A DNA stretch of 64,000 nucleotides, taken from Medicago truncatula. Taxonomy: Eukaryota > Streptophyta > Magnoliopsida > Fabales > Fabaceae. The translations under genes were made by a program, and so were the position numbers. The notes under the pieces were generated by a model. That model was not told the DNA's origin. It made no database searches and saw nothing but the letters and a program-made list of their open reading frames with translations. Position 1 is the first letter of the stretch; each line of letters begins with the position of its first letter. The DNA lies in contig NC_053043.1 in the NCBI RefSeq assembly GCF_003473485.1, positions 7,016,001-7,080,000 of the forward strand. The letters are read 5' to 3'. Of the stretch, positions 23,631 to 35,218 are shown piece by piece.

Positions 23631-25625
23631 TAAATTGACACATAGACTGACATAGCACTTTTTGTGTTTGGTTTAGGCAATCATTGTAAGTCCAACAGGG
23701 TGGGCAAATGCAGCAACAATAGATGTAATCTATGATTTACTGCATATGATGGGTCGTGACGATATCAAAGTTGGTATTGGTGATTTTCTTGCAATGAACC
23801 AATCAAATTTCTCACCTGTTTGAGATTGCAAGTATGTTAAAGCCATTCCTCACGGAAATGGTGGCTTTCTTGACTCTGACACTCTCTTTGGATTTGCTCG
23901 TGATTTGCCTCATAGCCCCAGAAGGTTGGTGCTTTCTACTAGTTATTTTAGTTTCATACCTTAAAAGTCTCATCAACATTATGATACATAAGATATTATT
24001 GAAACCATTATAGTTTTTAGGGGAATGAAAGCTGATATTACTACCAAAGAAATAATGGTATATTACTTAAAAAACAATGACAAAATGCATACAATATCAT
24101 CACAAGAATAATATTGGAATTTTAGGCGGGTTTTTCGGTGACCATCTTGATAGGTGGTGTACCTACACATCATCCAAACTTTAATTAAGATGGACAAAAC
24201 TTTTCGGAAGTAGAAGCTCACGATCACCCTTGACCTTACAGTTGAGACTATGACCAGATAATTGAGATTTGATGAAATAAGGAAAAACCGACGAGTTAAG
24301 TTTCGAGGCATACATATTAATTTTCCCTTACTTTTATCGAACCGACACCAATCAAGTGAGCATATCAGCTGTGAGGATGAGGAAGGCCATGAACTTCAAA
24401 TTCAAGAAGACAATATCTGTCATTGTTGGAAGGCCGTAGAATTTTATGAAATTGTATACCACTCTAGTATCTATTGTGCCCACAATAACTTTTTGATATA
24501 TGATTCAGGTACACAGCAGAAAACACTGTGAAGTTTGGAGCTCTTAGAGATACTGATCACCCGGAACTCAGGCAACCACGAGTTATGGAAATTTGGGAGT
24601 CTTTATTGCAAACACTGAAACCAGGGTCTAAGATTACAGTATTAACCAATGGACCCTTGACTAATTTGGCAAAGGTTGTATCAGTTAAAAACATAAGCTC
24701 CAGAATTCAGGTAAGTTATCTTTACATTTGTTTTAAAAATGTTGTCATAAAACATGAGCACCAACAATCAACTGAATAGAAAATCTATGGTTATAACTTG
24801 TAGTGATGAGGCATAACAGTTTCAAAATGTTTCAGGAGGTTTATGTTGTGGGAGGACATATCAGCAGGAGTGCCAATGACAAAGGAAATGTCTTTTCTGT
24901 TCCTTCCAACAAGTATGCAGAATTCAATATGTTCTTGGATCCTTTGGCAGCAAAGGCGGTGTTTCAATCGGAAGTTAACATCACATTCATTCCACTCAGT
25001 ATCCAGCAAAAAGCAAGTTCATTTTCAAGTACTTTAAGATGGCTCAGTCAAATAGAAAAAACACCAGAAACAGTGTTTTCCAAACGTATTCTGTCAAGGC
25101 TACGCCGTCTGAAGAAAATCCACCATAGATATCAACATATGGTATATGTTCATATATATAATTATTTGCTACAGTCATTTGGATTTCCATGTTGTTTGCT
25201 GCTTAACTGGTTTGTGTTTGATGTTCATATGTTACAGGACACATTCTTGGGGGAAATTCTAGGTGCCGTTGTCCTAGCTAATGGTCATTCAAGTCTTCTA
25301 GATGCAAAATTTGAGTTAAAATCTGTGAAACTCCTAGCAGAAGGGATTGAATCTACTGATGGAAAAATGGTGGTGGATGAGAAATATGGAAAATTAGTGA
25401 GAATTTTAAGACATGTTGATGCCAAGACTTATCATGAAATATATGCAAAGAGGCTAGGTGATCCGAACCAATCAGCTAAAGTAGGAAGCTTCAAAGAACA
25501 GAAGAGGAAATGGAGTCATCCACGTGATAGAAGTTAGTTGAAGGCCACTTGTTCATGATTGTGAAATTTTTCTTGTATTACAAACTATAGCTTTATCATG
25601 TGATTGGTAGAAGTTCAAAAAATAC

Positions 25626-26801
25626 ATATAATATACGGAAAATAGTTTAAAATAATAATCTGTAATTGGATTTCAATTTTCTACAGTCATGCAATTGTGC
25701 ATCTTACAACAATCTCAGTTGTTAGATGAAGATCATATATAACTTATCTTTCAATATATATTTTAAACCTAAATTAGTTAGGTCATCTGAATTTCATCCA
25801 ATGGTCAAAATCACTCCACTACATCAACAGAATCCAAGTCTAAGTGTGTGCATATATCAGCAAGCACTATTTAATTGCCATGTTTTAACTTAACTATTTC
25901 AACAGAAAACTACAAATCATTCACAGCATGATGTTGGTGAGTTGACACCAGTACCACTGTGGGGTTTGCTAGTCTTGTCTTGCAGAAAGGCATCCTAAGT
26001 TAGGAATAATATAAAAATCAAAATTGAAAAATGACCATGTTTTCTGCTACAAGGGAAAGAGAAAGTAAGGATATAATTTCGGCATTTACTTCATATATGA
26101 TTTGCTCCATTAAGGAGCAGACATGGGGACAATGCTACCAGATCATGATTTGTTTTCTAAAGAATCAAATCTCCTCGTATGATTCTTCTTATCTTGCAAA
26201 TCAAATTTAAAATTATTATTTGCCGTCCTTATTAGTTTCTTATTCCAAAATAAAGTGACTTTACATCTCCATTACCTTATGCCACTTTAATTTTTTTCAA
26301 CCACAAGTGATGCCAACTACTGACCTATAGGATGTTGCCATGTAATAGTATAGTCATCAAAATGGTTTCATCTAGTCTACTACTAATCAATTCAAGAAAG
26401 TCTATTTGGCCAGATTTCACTTGCATTCTGACCGAACTCCGGATTGATAGAACTTCTTTTCGCCGAAACCGGAGGGTTAAGATAGAAATCTAGTAGACTA
26501 ATCTAGCTTATATCCTATGATGAATCCAAGTGTTTGAGGTTCACAAGATTGTTCTTACTACAACTACTTCGTTTTGGGTAGAGTGACAAAGAGGTAAGAT
26601 CAATATTCGTGTCATTAACCTTCATTAAAACATGCAAAATATTACAAATTATGAAAGTGCTTTCTTGTGAAGAACAAAGTACATTGGATGAAAACTTCTA
26701 TCCGCATAAAAATCCAAACATTCACAAGAGATATGGAGAATCTTCAACAGAGAAGAGGGATCAAAATACAAGCATCTCTACAGATCCACTCACTTAGAAA
26801 C
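25626..26801. other. Intergenic between the broken nucleoside hydrolase copy and the AHP gene
   Basis: No coding signal was recognised. The 3' end of the duplicated segment lies near 25625 (equivalent to 18230). The 3' UTR of the convergent AHP gene probably occupies the last few hundred bases; no terminator-like feature is obvious. Confidence 0.5.
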
Positions 26802-28352
26802 TCAGTTCAGTTCCATCATAGGGATTGAGCCACCAGCTGCCACTATCTGCTGCTCAAGCTGCAATAAGTATCCATAAAAGATATAATATAAATTGCAAAT
26901 CCATAAGTGTAAATAAGATTCTTCAACTGAAGTTATTTATCAATTTACTCACCCTCAACAATGTTTCAAGCTTATTCTTGACAAGTAAGTACTCTTGCTT
27001 CACTTGCTGCAAACACCTGCGGCACCTGCATAAATTAGAAATTTCAGATGATCAGACCATGAAATTAGCAACTAGCAGTTGAGTCATGTTCAAGTAGCTT
27101 GTTCTTCACACTATTACATTAACTGTCAATTCTTCAAGAAGCCAAAACTATTAAACAACTAGTCTGAAGATTCACAACTTACGCATCTATGTTTTGTTCC
27201 TCACAGAAATTACGAAAAGCAACGCAGGAATTTTTTACCCTTTGTGCGCCTATGCTGTCAATCAAACATACAAACTTATCTCAGCAAACCAAAAATATAT
27301 AGTAGCATGGTTTAAACATAAATGGTCTGTTATGAAATTCAGAAAATAAAACGCTACTCATTGAAGAACTAATAGCTACACAAGAATTGCAGGTAATCGC
27401 ACAAAAAGTCCCATTTATTCAGATTCTGTAGCATTTATACATTTCAGTTGGCTTCAATAAAATTGTATACCTTGCACTGCTACCCTTAAACTGGTGAACA
27501 TGAGCATCAACTTTTTTGAAGTCAATACTTTGCTGATCCCTGCACATGTAAAACCCCAACAACATTAGATCATGCACTTCTCTCTCTCTATTTTTTTTTT
27601 TGCTATTAATCACCCGGGAAAGGGAAGGGGCCTGATAATTCAAAGTTTACTCGAGCGGTAAATAAAGTATGGGTCTTGTTAACCGGTGCCCCGGGCACCG
27701 GTTAAGAAGCTAAAAGTAGAAAGAATATATATATATATATATATATAATTTGTATTGGAAAATGCAATTTTTGAACTTTTAAAACATAAAATACACAATT
27801 TCCAAGGAATCATTTCCTTTTATAATTCTTCAACCATGCCTCGAGGGCACCGGTTAACATTTCCCAAATTGGTTCACCTAGGAGAGTTCTCCTCGACGAT
27901 TCGTTCTAGGTGGAGCTCATTAATTTATCATGGACTTGTCCAAATTCATTATATTCTCTAATAAGCAACATGAGAAAAATGAAAAAAGGAACAGAAAGAT
28001 AGTAGTAGTACTCACACAGCAAAAGACAGATCTTTGAGAATCCTCTCAGAATCATCAAAGAAAAGAGAAACAACTTCAAAAACAAATTCAGGATTGTTCT
28101 CATCTTGTAGCTGCTGAAGTTGGAGAAACTGACCATCCAAGAAACCCTTTTTTCACCATAAACAAAAACCAACAAAATCAACAATTGAAAAAACAAAACA
28201 TCCTAAATAACATCAAACCCAAAAAACAAAAACAAAAGCAAAAAAAAACACAATCCTAGAAGAGTCAATTAATGTGTGTTTTATGGTCTAACCTCCATGA
28301 ACATGGATTTGATGTAGTCCACCCACTGTCTCCGCATCTGACCCACCTCCAT
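26802..28352 (-). CDS. AHP: Histidine-containing phosphotransfer protein (AHP type), 6 coding exons, 153 aa
   Basis: Shuttles phosphate from hybrid histidine kinases (cytokinin receptors) to response regulators, moving between cytosol and nucleus. Coding exons on the minus strand: 28352-28293, 28146-28016, 27539-27471, 27254-27183, 27025-26953, 26858-26802. Frame is kept throughout, giving 153 residues, the usual AHP size. The HPt signature VDAHVHQFKGSSASIGA (residues 74-90) contains the phospho-accepting His79 and the KGSS that follows it. The C-terminal helix (RRCLQQVKQEY) is typical. The His is present, so this is an active type and not an AHP6-like pseudo-HPt. A further intron in the 5' UTR (about 28493-28359, GTATAC...TTGTAG) is suggested, with a GA-rich leader upstream. 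Intron 2 holds a MITE. The exact Arabidopsis orthologue among AHP1-5 is not resolved. Confidence 0.95.
27671..27865. mobile_element. MITE, 'GTTAACCGGTGCC' family, copy in AHP intron 2
   Basis: The ends are GGGTCTTGTTAACCGG and the complement of GGGAAATGTTAACCGG. The left terminus contains a near-perfect palindrome, TTAACCGGTGCC/GGGCACCGGTTAA. An (AT)n run sits at 27728-27748. Same family as 40412-40576 and 56425-56609. Confidence 0.75.
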
Positions 28353-28773
28353 GTTTCTCTACAAACAAGTCAGTTATAAATGTTATGTCATAAATTAGCA
28401 AAAAAGTGAGTGACCCAGTTGAGTTAGGGTCATCAAGTTTTGATCTTTAAGGAAAATAAATTAATGGGTCAATGAAAAGAGAGAAGGGTATACCTTGAAA
28501 TTGAAATTGAAAGAACTGCGAAATTGAAGGTTGGAACTTGGAAGAGAGAGGTTGTTTCTTTATTTGATTCTTTCTCTCTCTTCTTGTTTCTCTCTCTTTG
28601 TGATATTGGCGCTTTGCTACGTTGTCTTGTTCTTTCTTTATATCAATCAGTTATTTGTAGGAAGTAGGAACTTGTTTGTTGTGTTGCGCACTACAAACAG
28701 GTCATCACAGTACACAGGGTAGGCGTGGGAACTAAAATACAATGTACCTACGTTTTTGTAGGGTTATATGATA

Positions 28774-28991
28774 CTCCCGGTCCTTATTATAAGAAACAAT
28801 TGACTTTTTAAATTTATTGTATAATTAATGTATATTGTTATAAATATAGATTGGTCCTTATTATAAGAAACAATTGACTTTTTAAATTTATTGTATAATT
28901 AATGTATATTGTTATAAATATAGATTAGATACATCATTTACACAATGAACCTAAAAAGTCAAATGTTTCTTATAATAAGGACAGGAGGAAG
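28774..28991. mobile_element. Stowaway-like MITE with internal duplication
   Basis: The ends are CTCCCGGTCCTTATTATAAG and (complement) CTTCCTCCTGTCCTTATTAT, flanked by TA on both sides. The 5' part (about 74 bp from GGTCCTTATTATAAG to AAATATAGATT) is present twice in tandem at about 28779 and 28853. Confidence 0.75.
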
Positions 28992-29732
28992 TAGGATAAA
29001 TTAACTTGTAGCGGATCAACTTCCGACTATAATAATAAATAAATTAGTCGATTGAATTTTGTAGTTTTAATTTGTTTTGTGAATCGAATATTCTTTGTAC
29101 ACAATTGTATATATTGATCTCTCGATTTGAGTAGGACTACAAATATTCTTTGTACAACACAATTGCATATATTGATCTTTCGATTTGAGTAGGACTACAA
29201 TAAATGACAAAAGTATCCCTTATAAGATTTAACACCGTTGCGTTCTTATAGTTGAACATGAACCTATGATCTCTTCGTTAGTTTCTCATCCAAGTATTGT
29301 TGGGTTGGCGGTTGAACTAGCCGATAAATATTACTCCTTTCATCAATTTTGAACTTGATCATAGAAAAATACTTACTCCTTCAAATCATGAATATTAGTC
29401 CTTCTGTCGACTATAGAACTATAAAATTAGTGAATAGTCGCATCAATGTAACACTTTTCTCAATAGAAAACACTCTTTTTTATCTTTTTTTTATCGGATG
29501 AAATTCATGTGACTCAAAATATTTTATGTGGCATTTATTTTTATAGTGTGAGACTCATGAGTTTCACTTAATAAGGGAATGAAAGTTAGATAGTATTAAA
29601 AAAAATAGTATTTATATCACTCCTCTCACTTTAAAACTTCATATAGAGTATTTAATAAGTGTGTGATCGAGTGTGAGAAGAGAGAGAAAAAATGAGGAGA
29701 TTCAATTCAATATAAGTATAAAAGAATGTGAG

Positions 29733-30029
29733 AACCCTCCGTCCCATTTTAACTGAGTCTTTGACTCATTTCACACTTATTAAGAAAAAATGTATAAGTG
29801 AAAGAGAGAGAAAATGGTTTTGAGTGCCCTTATCAACTATTTGTGCATTCTTCTTTATCATAAATGCAAAGTAGAATATATTGAATTGAGAGTGGTAAAA
29901 GTAATATTAATTAGTGTTATAATTGAAGAAAAAAAAGTAATTAATATTGTATTGAAAAGTGAAATGGATAAATTTTTCTGGGACAATATTTTTTAGCAAA
30001 TGGCTCGGTTATTACGGGACGGAGGGAGT
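29733..30029. mobile_element. Stowaway-like MITE
   Basis: The left end CCCTCCGTCCCATTTTAACT pairs with the right end, whose complement is CTCCCTCCGTCCCGTAATAA. TA follows at the right border. There is no coding content. Confidence 0.75.
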
Positions 30030-30344
30030 AAGTAAAAAAAAATACCATCTTACTTTTGACCCAAAAAATTCCATATTTTTTGAGTGACACAAAATTAGTC
30101 GTCCAAATTCATACCATTTTCCAAAATCAAGACAAAAATGCAAAATAAAATAGAAAGTGATGTTTCCAACCTTCATACATGTGGTGAAATATTTTTGGGA
30201 AAGGCAAGGCACGAATTCAATATATATAAATTATGTCTTAAAAATTGTATTATGAGAAAGGTTATCACACATGTTAAAGAACTTAATAAGTAGAAATTAT
30301 GTCTTAAAAGTTGTGTATTTGTTTTATTTTATTTTTGGTCAATT

Positions 30345-30535
30345 AGCTTAATGGTTAGAGCTTACACGTTTTAAATATGGAGAAGCGGGTGTGTCCGGGA
30401 TTCGAACTCCGACCCCTGCGTATATTATGCAATGTTTATACCAAATGAGTTTAGAAGCGAGATGTCCGGAGTTCGAACCCTGACTGCTGCGTATATTATG
30501 TAATGTTTTACCAACTGAGTTAAGCTCGCCGAGAT
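30345..30535 (+). mobile_element. tRNA-related SINE fragments in tandem
   Basis: Two successive box B-like segments (GGGATTCGAACTCC and GGAGTTCGAACCC), each followed by TG..GCGTATATTATG.AATG and a CCAA.TGAGTT motif. The first has an upstream box A-like TTAGCTTAATGGTTAGAG. The pattern suggests a partial duplication of one retroposon. A third fragment lies at about 30640-30740. Confidence 0.55.
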
Positions 30536-30744
30536 TGTTAATTTATTTTTTTAAAGTTAAAAATTAACTTTTTTGAATTAATATTTGCTATTTTTAGTAT
30601 CTTAACATGTGTCTTTAGAGCACATGTTAGTATCTCGTGAGCTTAACTTAGTTAGTATGGATATTGCATATTATAGTCGGGTTCGAACTCCAAACACCTC
30701 ACTTCTCCAAATTAAAATGTGTGAACTCTAATCACTAATCTACT

Positions 30745-31650
30745 TGACGAAAAAATAAAATAGCACATGTTAGTTTTTTTTGGATGGCACACATCCCAAT
30801 TCTCAAATTCTCTCAAAGCAAACACATGGCATCTGTTTTTACAAATCTCTCCTCCCAACATTTCTCAAATTCTCTAAACAGAGAATCTAGGTAAACTTTC
30901 ATTAGAGGGAAATACTCCTTCCGTTTTTAAATATAAATAAAATTGATTTTTATGTTCATGGACAACATACATCATTAATTGAATAAACTTAAAAAATTAT
31001 TTTTGCATATATTTAATAGTCTATTTTATTAACTACATCATTAATGTGAATTATTCTCTCATTTTTTGCCAATTACTTTACATTAGTGAGATCTTTCCTC
31101 CCAAATTAATCACATTTTTCAATCAACAATGTATAAACTCAAACGTGTTTATGGGTCAGAGTCTAATTTTATTCAAACCAATGTTGGAGAAATTAGACTT
31201 TTTTTCTTTTTTGGTTAAGTGAAATTAGACTTCAGAACCTACTTCTTTTTAACAAACTAAAATTAAATATATTAATGAAATAAAAGGTTTTACCTAACAC
31301 AAGGAGCGTAAGGGTAGAACTAAAGAGTTCACAAAATGATTAAAAAAAAAAACACCAGAATTAAAAAACTAAAACTAAAGAAAAATTACTAAACCCGTAA
31401 AAAGATCTGGTCACCAATGATGTAAATCAAAATTGTAACTAAAATGTTTTGCTTTCAATCAATAATAAGAAAATAACTTTAACTTTACAATAATCTATCT
31501 GAACCTACTTATAAACTAAAACTGAAAATATTTTGTACATATATTGTATTCTACTAAGTAAGTTGTTCTAAATATTTAAAATATTCATGTCAGGAGAAAA
31601 ATTCAAATAAGCTCTTGCAAAACCCTTTATATTGCCTTTTTTTTAGAGTG
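30745..31650. other. Intergenic, no gene seen
   Basis: AT-rich sequence. A possible remnant of a 'CTCCGTTTTTAAATATAA'-type MITE end lies at 30915. Nothing else was recognised. Confidence 0.45.
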
Positions 31651-31660
31651 TTTTCACAAT

Positions 31661-31887
31661 ATGAACCTGTTTGAAACACTTCACAAAATCTCTTTTTTAG
31701 TTTTTAAAAATTTGAAAATTAAAATTTTTTTTGCTAAACTATTTTTTAAAATTACAGTTTTGGAAACTGTTTTGAATTTTTTAGTTTTGAGGACTAAAAC
31801 TAAAACATGTAAAATGATAACTATTGTGAGAAGAGCACTTATATATTTCAAAAACTGAAAACAAAAACTATTTCAAACAGGGTCATT
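31661..31887. mobile_element. hAT-like MITE
   Basis: The ends are CCTGTTTGAAAC (about 31667) and GTTTCAAACAGGG-like at the right (ATTTCAAACAGGGTC), in inverted orientation. Complementary AAA/TTT-rich inner arms include TTTTTAGTTTTTAAAA and CAAAAACTGAAAACAAAAAC. Borders are approximate. Confidence 0.55.
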
Positions 31888-31889
31888 TA

Positions 31890-33226
31890 ATTTTGTAACT
31901 TTACATTTTCAGAAAAATCTCTCATGTTTTTCTATAAAATTTATTCTAATAACTTCTCTGCTCTCTAAGCTTATGTAACAAAGCTCATAGAAGAGCTTAT
32001 CCCAGAAGGAGTCATCCAAATACAAAATTAGTTTAGCAACTTTTTACATCAAATCTACCAGCAACAAAATTTCTTATAACCTTTTCTAGTTGAAAGGTTA
32101 TTCTTGTCAATCCTCTCAACTATTATCTACTCCATTATAAATTGGGGGTGAGAAAGAAGACAAAAATGGGTGAAATAAAAAATGCATTGAAAAAAAAAAG
32201 TAATATGTAGCAGTATATCCTTCCCAGGTAAAATACAATGAACTTATAGGACCAAAATCAATCTTTTGAAGCAAAAGCTAAGCATCAACTAAATGGAACA
32301 CAAGGACCACAAAACATGGGCATCTTTCTCATTCTTCTGATTTGACAGGATTCTTTGTGATCCTCTGGCCTCTAGGGTCTTCCAAGTTCCAGCCTCTCCA
32401 TAATATATATATATATATATATATATTCAGACAAAATGTCTCATTGAGATTTGGAAGGCTACAATAGCTTCAAGTGTCCACATCAATAATTCAACGTTGC
32501 TTTGGTATTTTTCTCGTATTAGGATAACGGTTTTGTCTTTGCTTCACTAGTAGTAATTTATTTTCGAGAGTAATATAAGTAAGTAATTTGAATTGATTCT
32601 TGATAATCAAATCAATATTGATTATTATTATATACGTGCATAATAATTATAGATTATTAAAATATTAAGCGTGACCTAAGTGACTTGATAATAAATAACC
32701 TAACAAATATTTGAATTTGATAGCATTATGATACTATCTTAAAATCTGAGTTAAGTCTAACTCTACACTACACTGTAAAATAACGAATGACATATAGTTA
32801 AAACTCGAGTTAAGTCCAACTCTACACTTTGTTGTAAGATAATGGATGACATCCACTCATAGAAACATTTTCATATCATATCTTATTCGAAGTAATCTAT
32901 GATACAATACAACACATGCCCTTACGCCCAAGAAATGCCCCTGTGAAAACCAACCCCTATCATACAACTTCAGTGTGTGAAATATACAGTTTAAATACTG
33001 AAAACAAAAATTAAAAATAAGAACACATACAATTTAGAAGGTTTTCATATTGCATTTTCTTTATTTCTTAATAGAAATATTTAAGAAAATGCTAAAGAGT
33101 GCTTTCAGAACATTGGCTAAGAGAACAAAAATAAAAATAATATGTTGAAAGTGGTGAAAAATGTTGAATTCAACTCTCTAGAAGTTTAAAAGTTGTAAGT
33201 TTAAATGTAAAACTACTACTTTTAAT
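31890..33226. other. Intergenic, no gene seen
   Basis: Contains an (AT)n microsatellite at about 32402-32426 and a diverged two-fold direct repeat (AA..TCGAGTTAAGTC.AACTCTACACT) at about 32745-32770 and 32803-32830. No coding signal. Confidence 0.5.
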
Positions 33227-33626
33227 TTCCTTAACGAAAATTGCTTTTCTGATATAGAATACTTCCTATTGACACAAGTAAATGACGTTTTTACCCCCAA
33301 CGACAGTTAAGAATCGTTAGGCTATGTGCCGACAGTTAACAACCGCTGGCTTCTAGCGGCAGTTAACTGTCTTTGTGTTCGTGATATATTCAAGTCAGTA
33401 GCCATAATCAAAACACTCACTCCATCATCACCATCACCATCTTTCTCTCAAATTTTCACTCTCTCTCTCTAAAAAAAACTCTACCAAATATCCAAAATTT
33501 CTTCCACTAAATCACAAGTAAGTTGTCACTTATGCTATTGTCATACATTTTAGTTAGTATATGTGTTTATATGTTTATAATTTTAGTTGTTGTCTAATTA
33601 TTAAATTTTGAATTTTTGTTTTTAAT

Positions 33627-33855
33627 ATAGTTATGTTGTAGATCTTAAATGCTATTAACATATATTATGAATATCTATTATAATGAAGTTATATTGCTTG
33701 AATTTATATTTTTTTTTCCGAATTTTATTAATTTTTTAGGGTTTGAATATTTGTTTTTAATATAGTTATGTTGTAGATCTGAAATGCTATTAACATATAT
33801 TATGAATACCTGTTATAATGAAGTTATAGTGCTTAAATTTATATTTTTTTTCGAA
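33627..33855 (+). repeat. Tandem duplication inside the Mutator-like element
   Basis: A block with TTTTTAATATAGTTATGTTG, TAGATCT.AAATGCTATTAA and TATAATGAAGTTATA..GCTT occurs twice, offset by about 130 bp, with a few substitutions. Confidence 0.8.
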
Positions 33856-33976
33856 TTTTATACATTTTTTAGGGTTTGTTTAGGATTTTTAGAGTTTATG
33901 TCAAATTTTCACTACAAGTGTTTGAATGAGTTTTTCATTGATTATTGTTAATTTCTAATTGTGTAGATTTGAAACA

Positions 33977-34320
33977 ATGGCCGGGTGGATCGACGTTCAT
34001 GCACAATTCAACGGCGGAGAACCTCAGAGGTTGAAGGTGATGCCTTGGTGTAACGTTAAGAGGTCTCAAGGATGAACTGACTGAATTCAAACAAGGAGTC
34101 AACTCCAGAGACACAAGGAGGGTGGAACATGTTCGGTATAAACGTCCAACGCTCGACGAGGAGTGTATCATTCACTTGGGTGAAATTAACGAACGACGAA
34201 AACGTGACGAGCATGTTTTGGGAGCACAGCATGTTCCAGTGGATCGATATGCGGGTGACGTTGCTGAGATCAACTGAAGATATCATCAAAAGTTTGATTC
34301 CGCGAGAAGATCGTCATTAG
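33977..34320 (+). pseudogene. Decayed N-terminal region of a Mutator-type transposase
   Basis: An ATG at 33977 opens MAGWIDVHAQFNGGEPQRLK, which stops after 32 codons. Similarity continues in a second frame (KDELTEFKQGVN, VRYKRPTLDEE) and then a third (VKLTNDENVTSMFWEHSMFQ, then DMRVTLLRSTEDIIKSLI). The pattern LKDEL...YRRP.FD..G.V.F....L..D.DV..MF......P.IEL.V.L.R...DI...L is one I associate with the N-terminal region of plant MULE proteins. At least two frameshifts separate the pieces, so it is not functional. No search was run. Confidence 0.55.
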
Positions 34321-34335
34321 GTACCGAATGAATGC

Positions 34336-34660
34336 ACCTTCCAGCTACAACAATTGTCTTCCTCTGAATGGGGTAATTCAAACTTGCCAAACGGCAGGAC
34401 TCCAATGTTCGACTGGCATTCCCATTAATCCTTTCAAAATATTAAATTCTTGTTAGGCCGGTTTAAATGAAGGTATTGAAGTGTCAATGAATGAACCTCA
34501 TTCTTTTGACACTTGAATACCGTCATTTAAACCAAACCTAACAAGAATTTAATCTTTTAAATGGAGCTGTGGGAATGTCGATCATATATTGGAGTCCTGC
34601 TGCTTGGCAAGTTTGAATTTACCCCATTCAAAGGTAACACAATTGTTTGAGTTGGAAGGT
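34336..34660. repeat. Long hairpin A inside the Mutator-like element
   Basis: About 160-bp arms. The left arm (CCTTCCAGCTACAACAATTG, CTGAATGGGGTAATTCAAAC, GCAGGACTCCAATG) pairs with the right arm (complement CCTTCCAACTCAAACAATTG, TGAATGGGGTAAATTCAAAC, GCAGGACTCCAATA). The innermost stem includes TTCTTGTTAGG..GGTTTAAATGA and a loop near AATGAATGAACCTCATT. Estimated pairing is about 80%. Confidence 0.85.
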
Positions 34661-34669
34661 ACAAACGTC

Positions 34670-34899
34670 CAACTGCAACAATTGTCTTCCTTTGAATGGG
34701 GTAATTCAAACTTGTTAAACGGTAGGAATTCAACATTCGATGAACATTTTGAATGATGATATTCAAGTGTCAAGGAATGCACCTCATTCTTTTGACACTT
34801 GAATACTATCATTTAAAATGCTCATCGCATGTTGGAGTCCTGTTGTTTAGCAAGTTTAAATTTGCCTCATTTAGATGTAAGATAATTGTTGCAGTTGGA
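34670..34899. repeat. Long hairpin B, homologous to hairpin A
   Basis: It follows hairpin A directly. The left arm (CAACTGCAACAATTGTCTTC, ATGGGGTAATTCAAACTTG, CATTTTGAATGATGATATTC) pairs with the right arm (complement CAACTGCAACAATTATCTTA, AAACTTGCTAAAC, CATTTTAAATGATAGTATTC). All four arms of A and B share sequence, so B is a diverged, shortened duplicate of A. The same loop motif (CACCTCATTCTTTTGACAC) is kept. Confidence 0.85.
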
Positions 34900-35218
34900 A
34901 GGTACATTCCAGAATGTAATGTAATATGATAACATATATAGTTGAATGGAACAATAATTATGTTATTTATTCACTTTTCGAATTTATTTATTCATTACGC
35001 AATTTTAATTAGTTGAATTCACGTTAGATTTGATTAGTTTTTATTCGAATACGCAGTTATTCATGATGCGACTTTAATCAAAATTATTCAAAACGCTATT
35101 TTAATTAAAATTATTCAAAACGCGAATTTATTCAAGGTAGCAATTTGTCAAGCAAAATGTACCATATAAAAAACATAAAAAAAGATCCAAAACAATTAGA
35201 TATTAGAACCCATTACAC

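Larger units (their letters stand above)
20774..25537 (+). pseudogene. Broken tandem copy of the nucleoside hydrolase gene (NSH3-like)
   Basis: Collinear with the intact gene upstream. Matching exons are 1 (20774-20961), 2 (21927-22502, interrupted), 3 (23082-23192), 4 (from 23350, truncated), 9 (23677-23924), 10 (24509-24710), 11 (24836-25141) and 12 (25238-25537). Exons 5-8 and the end of exon 4 are missing. Lesions are a 5-bp insertion in the signal-peptide codons (GATCAGATCATATC against GATCATATC) that shifts frame, a 396-bp transposon in exon 2, the exon 4-8 deletion with about 170 bp of unrelated filler, and a GGA-to-TGA stop at 23821-23823 in exon 9. The remaining splice sites and exons 10-12 are intact and open. 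The 3' half could therefore still be transcribed, but a working enzyme is not possible. Identity to copy 1 varies strongly along the gene. Confidence 0.93.

Noticed and set aside
24803..25537. A 244-codon continuous frame considered as an intronless gene
   Set aside because: It is exons 11 and 12 of the broken copy joined through an intron that happens to lack stops. Splice sites are conserved with copy 1.
30345..30535. Two more tRNA-like box A/B sequences
   Set aside because: No closed cloverleaf can be drawn and the two segments are partial duplicates of one another. SINE fragments.
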